This document shows positions 63,743-64,000 of a stretch of 64,000 nucleotides of DNA, piece by piece. The position numbers were made by a program, and so were the translations under genes. Numbering within the stretch: the first letter of the stretch is position 1; each line of letters begins with the position of its first letter. Below the pieces are notes generated by a model, which saw only the letters and a list, made by a program, of their open reading frames with translations, was not told the DNA's origin and did no database searches. The stretch comes from Natronomonas gomsonensis (GTDB lineage: Archaea; Halobacteriota; Halobacteria; Halobacteriales; Haloarculaceae): contig NZ_JACAWU010000002.1 of assembly GCF_013391635.1 (NCBI RefSeq), forward strand, positions 1,612,001 through 1,676,000. The letters run 5' to 3'.

Positions 63743-64000
63743 TCAATCCAACAGTTGCTGGAGTTGATGCCGGCGCCTGCTGATGTCGAACTCCGGTTGG
63801 ACGCCACCCTGTGCGTCAAGTCGGTCGAGAACGAGGAGCGGGTCGACGCCCGCGGCTTCGACCGCCGGGAGCAACTCCTGTAACGCCGTCCGGTGAAGCG
63901 CCAGCGAGTCGAGCAATCCGATCGCCAGCGCCAGTGGAACCGCCGCTTCGTTGTCGGGGAAGGCACTGGAAATGCGGTCGAACCGTGGGTCGTCACTGGC
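63743..64000 (-). CDS. C-terminal part of an unidentified protein (5' end outside window)
   Basis: Minus-strand frame open from the window edge to TGA at 63745-63743, 85 residues. Helix-rich: AAVPLALAIGLLDSLALHRTALQELLPAVEAAG, then a basic end ISRRRHQLQQLLD. Third codon positions are G/C rich. No family can be recognised from this piece. It converges on prf1 with about 175 bases between. Confidence 0.5.
   Translation of the reverse strand, partial: ASDDPRFDRISSAFPDNEAAVPLALAIGLLDSLALHRTALQELLPAVEAAGVDPLLVLDRLDAQGGVQPEFDISRRRHQLQQLLD

Overview
The window is chromosomal DNA from a halophilic archaeon (class Halobacteria). The protein set is archaeal: thermosome, aRF1, aIF1A, RIO1 kinase, Dim2-like KH protein, CDP-archaeol synthase, TYW1, geranylgeranyl reductase and a DUF460 protein. 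Proteins are strongly acidic (runs of D/E, little K), codons end mostly in G/C, and most first genes carry a TATA-like box 25-30 bases before the start codon, so transcripts are probably leaderless. I cannot fix the genus from sequence alone. I see no insertion sequence, CRISPR array, rRNA or replication origin. One tRNA gene, tRNA-His(GTG), is present.

Layout. 1-7.1 kb: membrane fragments, a DUF2071 protein, a radical SAM protein divergent from an MFS exporter, a Tat lipoprotein, a DUF373 membrane protein, a beta-propeller protein and a FilR1-type regulator. 7.3-16.8 kb: phosphohexomutase, hisI, a ribbon-helix-helix protein, tRNA-His followed by an HNH/zinc-knuckle protein, a CinA-like protein, an acetyltransferase and serS. 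16.8-27.4 kb: metallohydrolase, NhaP-TrkA antiporter fusion, tungsten aldehyde oxidoreductase, thioesterase, ACT protein, upp, YigZ, PiT transporter and a CNNM/CorC protein. 27.5-35.2 kb: an overlapping glutaredoxin-like / cysteine-less peroxiredoxin / Sua5 operon, a Cas4-like protein lacking its nuclease residues, geranylgeranyl reductase, a large HdrD-like membrane Fe-S oxidoreductase, and the biotin ECF transporter bioY-bioM-bioN. 35.2-45.4 kb: cmi4, MATE exporter, DUF502, proline dehydrogenase, carS, DUF2157, a second CNNM protein, thermosome and a GMC oxidoreductase. 45.4-50.1 kb: KH protein, acetyltransferase, YfcE phosphoesterase, RIO1, DUF2237, aIF1A and an alcohol dehydrogenase. 50.2-58.7 kb: small membrane proteins, DUF460, MaoC, RNase Z, cupin, ilvE, ribB-rbkR and twy1. 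58.8-64.0 kb: two tandem paralogous small proteins in AT-rich DNA, argS with a large inverted repeat behind it, a 44-residue membrane protein, prf1 and a truncated gene.

Most of this is core housekeeping DNA. The parts worth a second look are: the Cas4-like protein that keeps its iron-sulfur cysteines but not its catalytic residues; the peroxiredoxin-fold protein with no cysteine, co-transcribed with a CPFC glutaredoxin-like protein; the tandem paralogs at 58.9-60.1 kb, each behind its own inverted repeat; the palindrome-rich promoters of the FilR1-like gene, of the HNH gene beside tRNA-His and of rbkR; a radical SAM protein with CX4CX2C spacing; the 15-bp inverted repeat after argS; and a possible 39-codon gene behind prf1.
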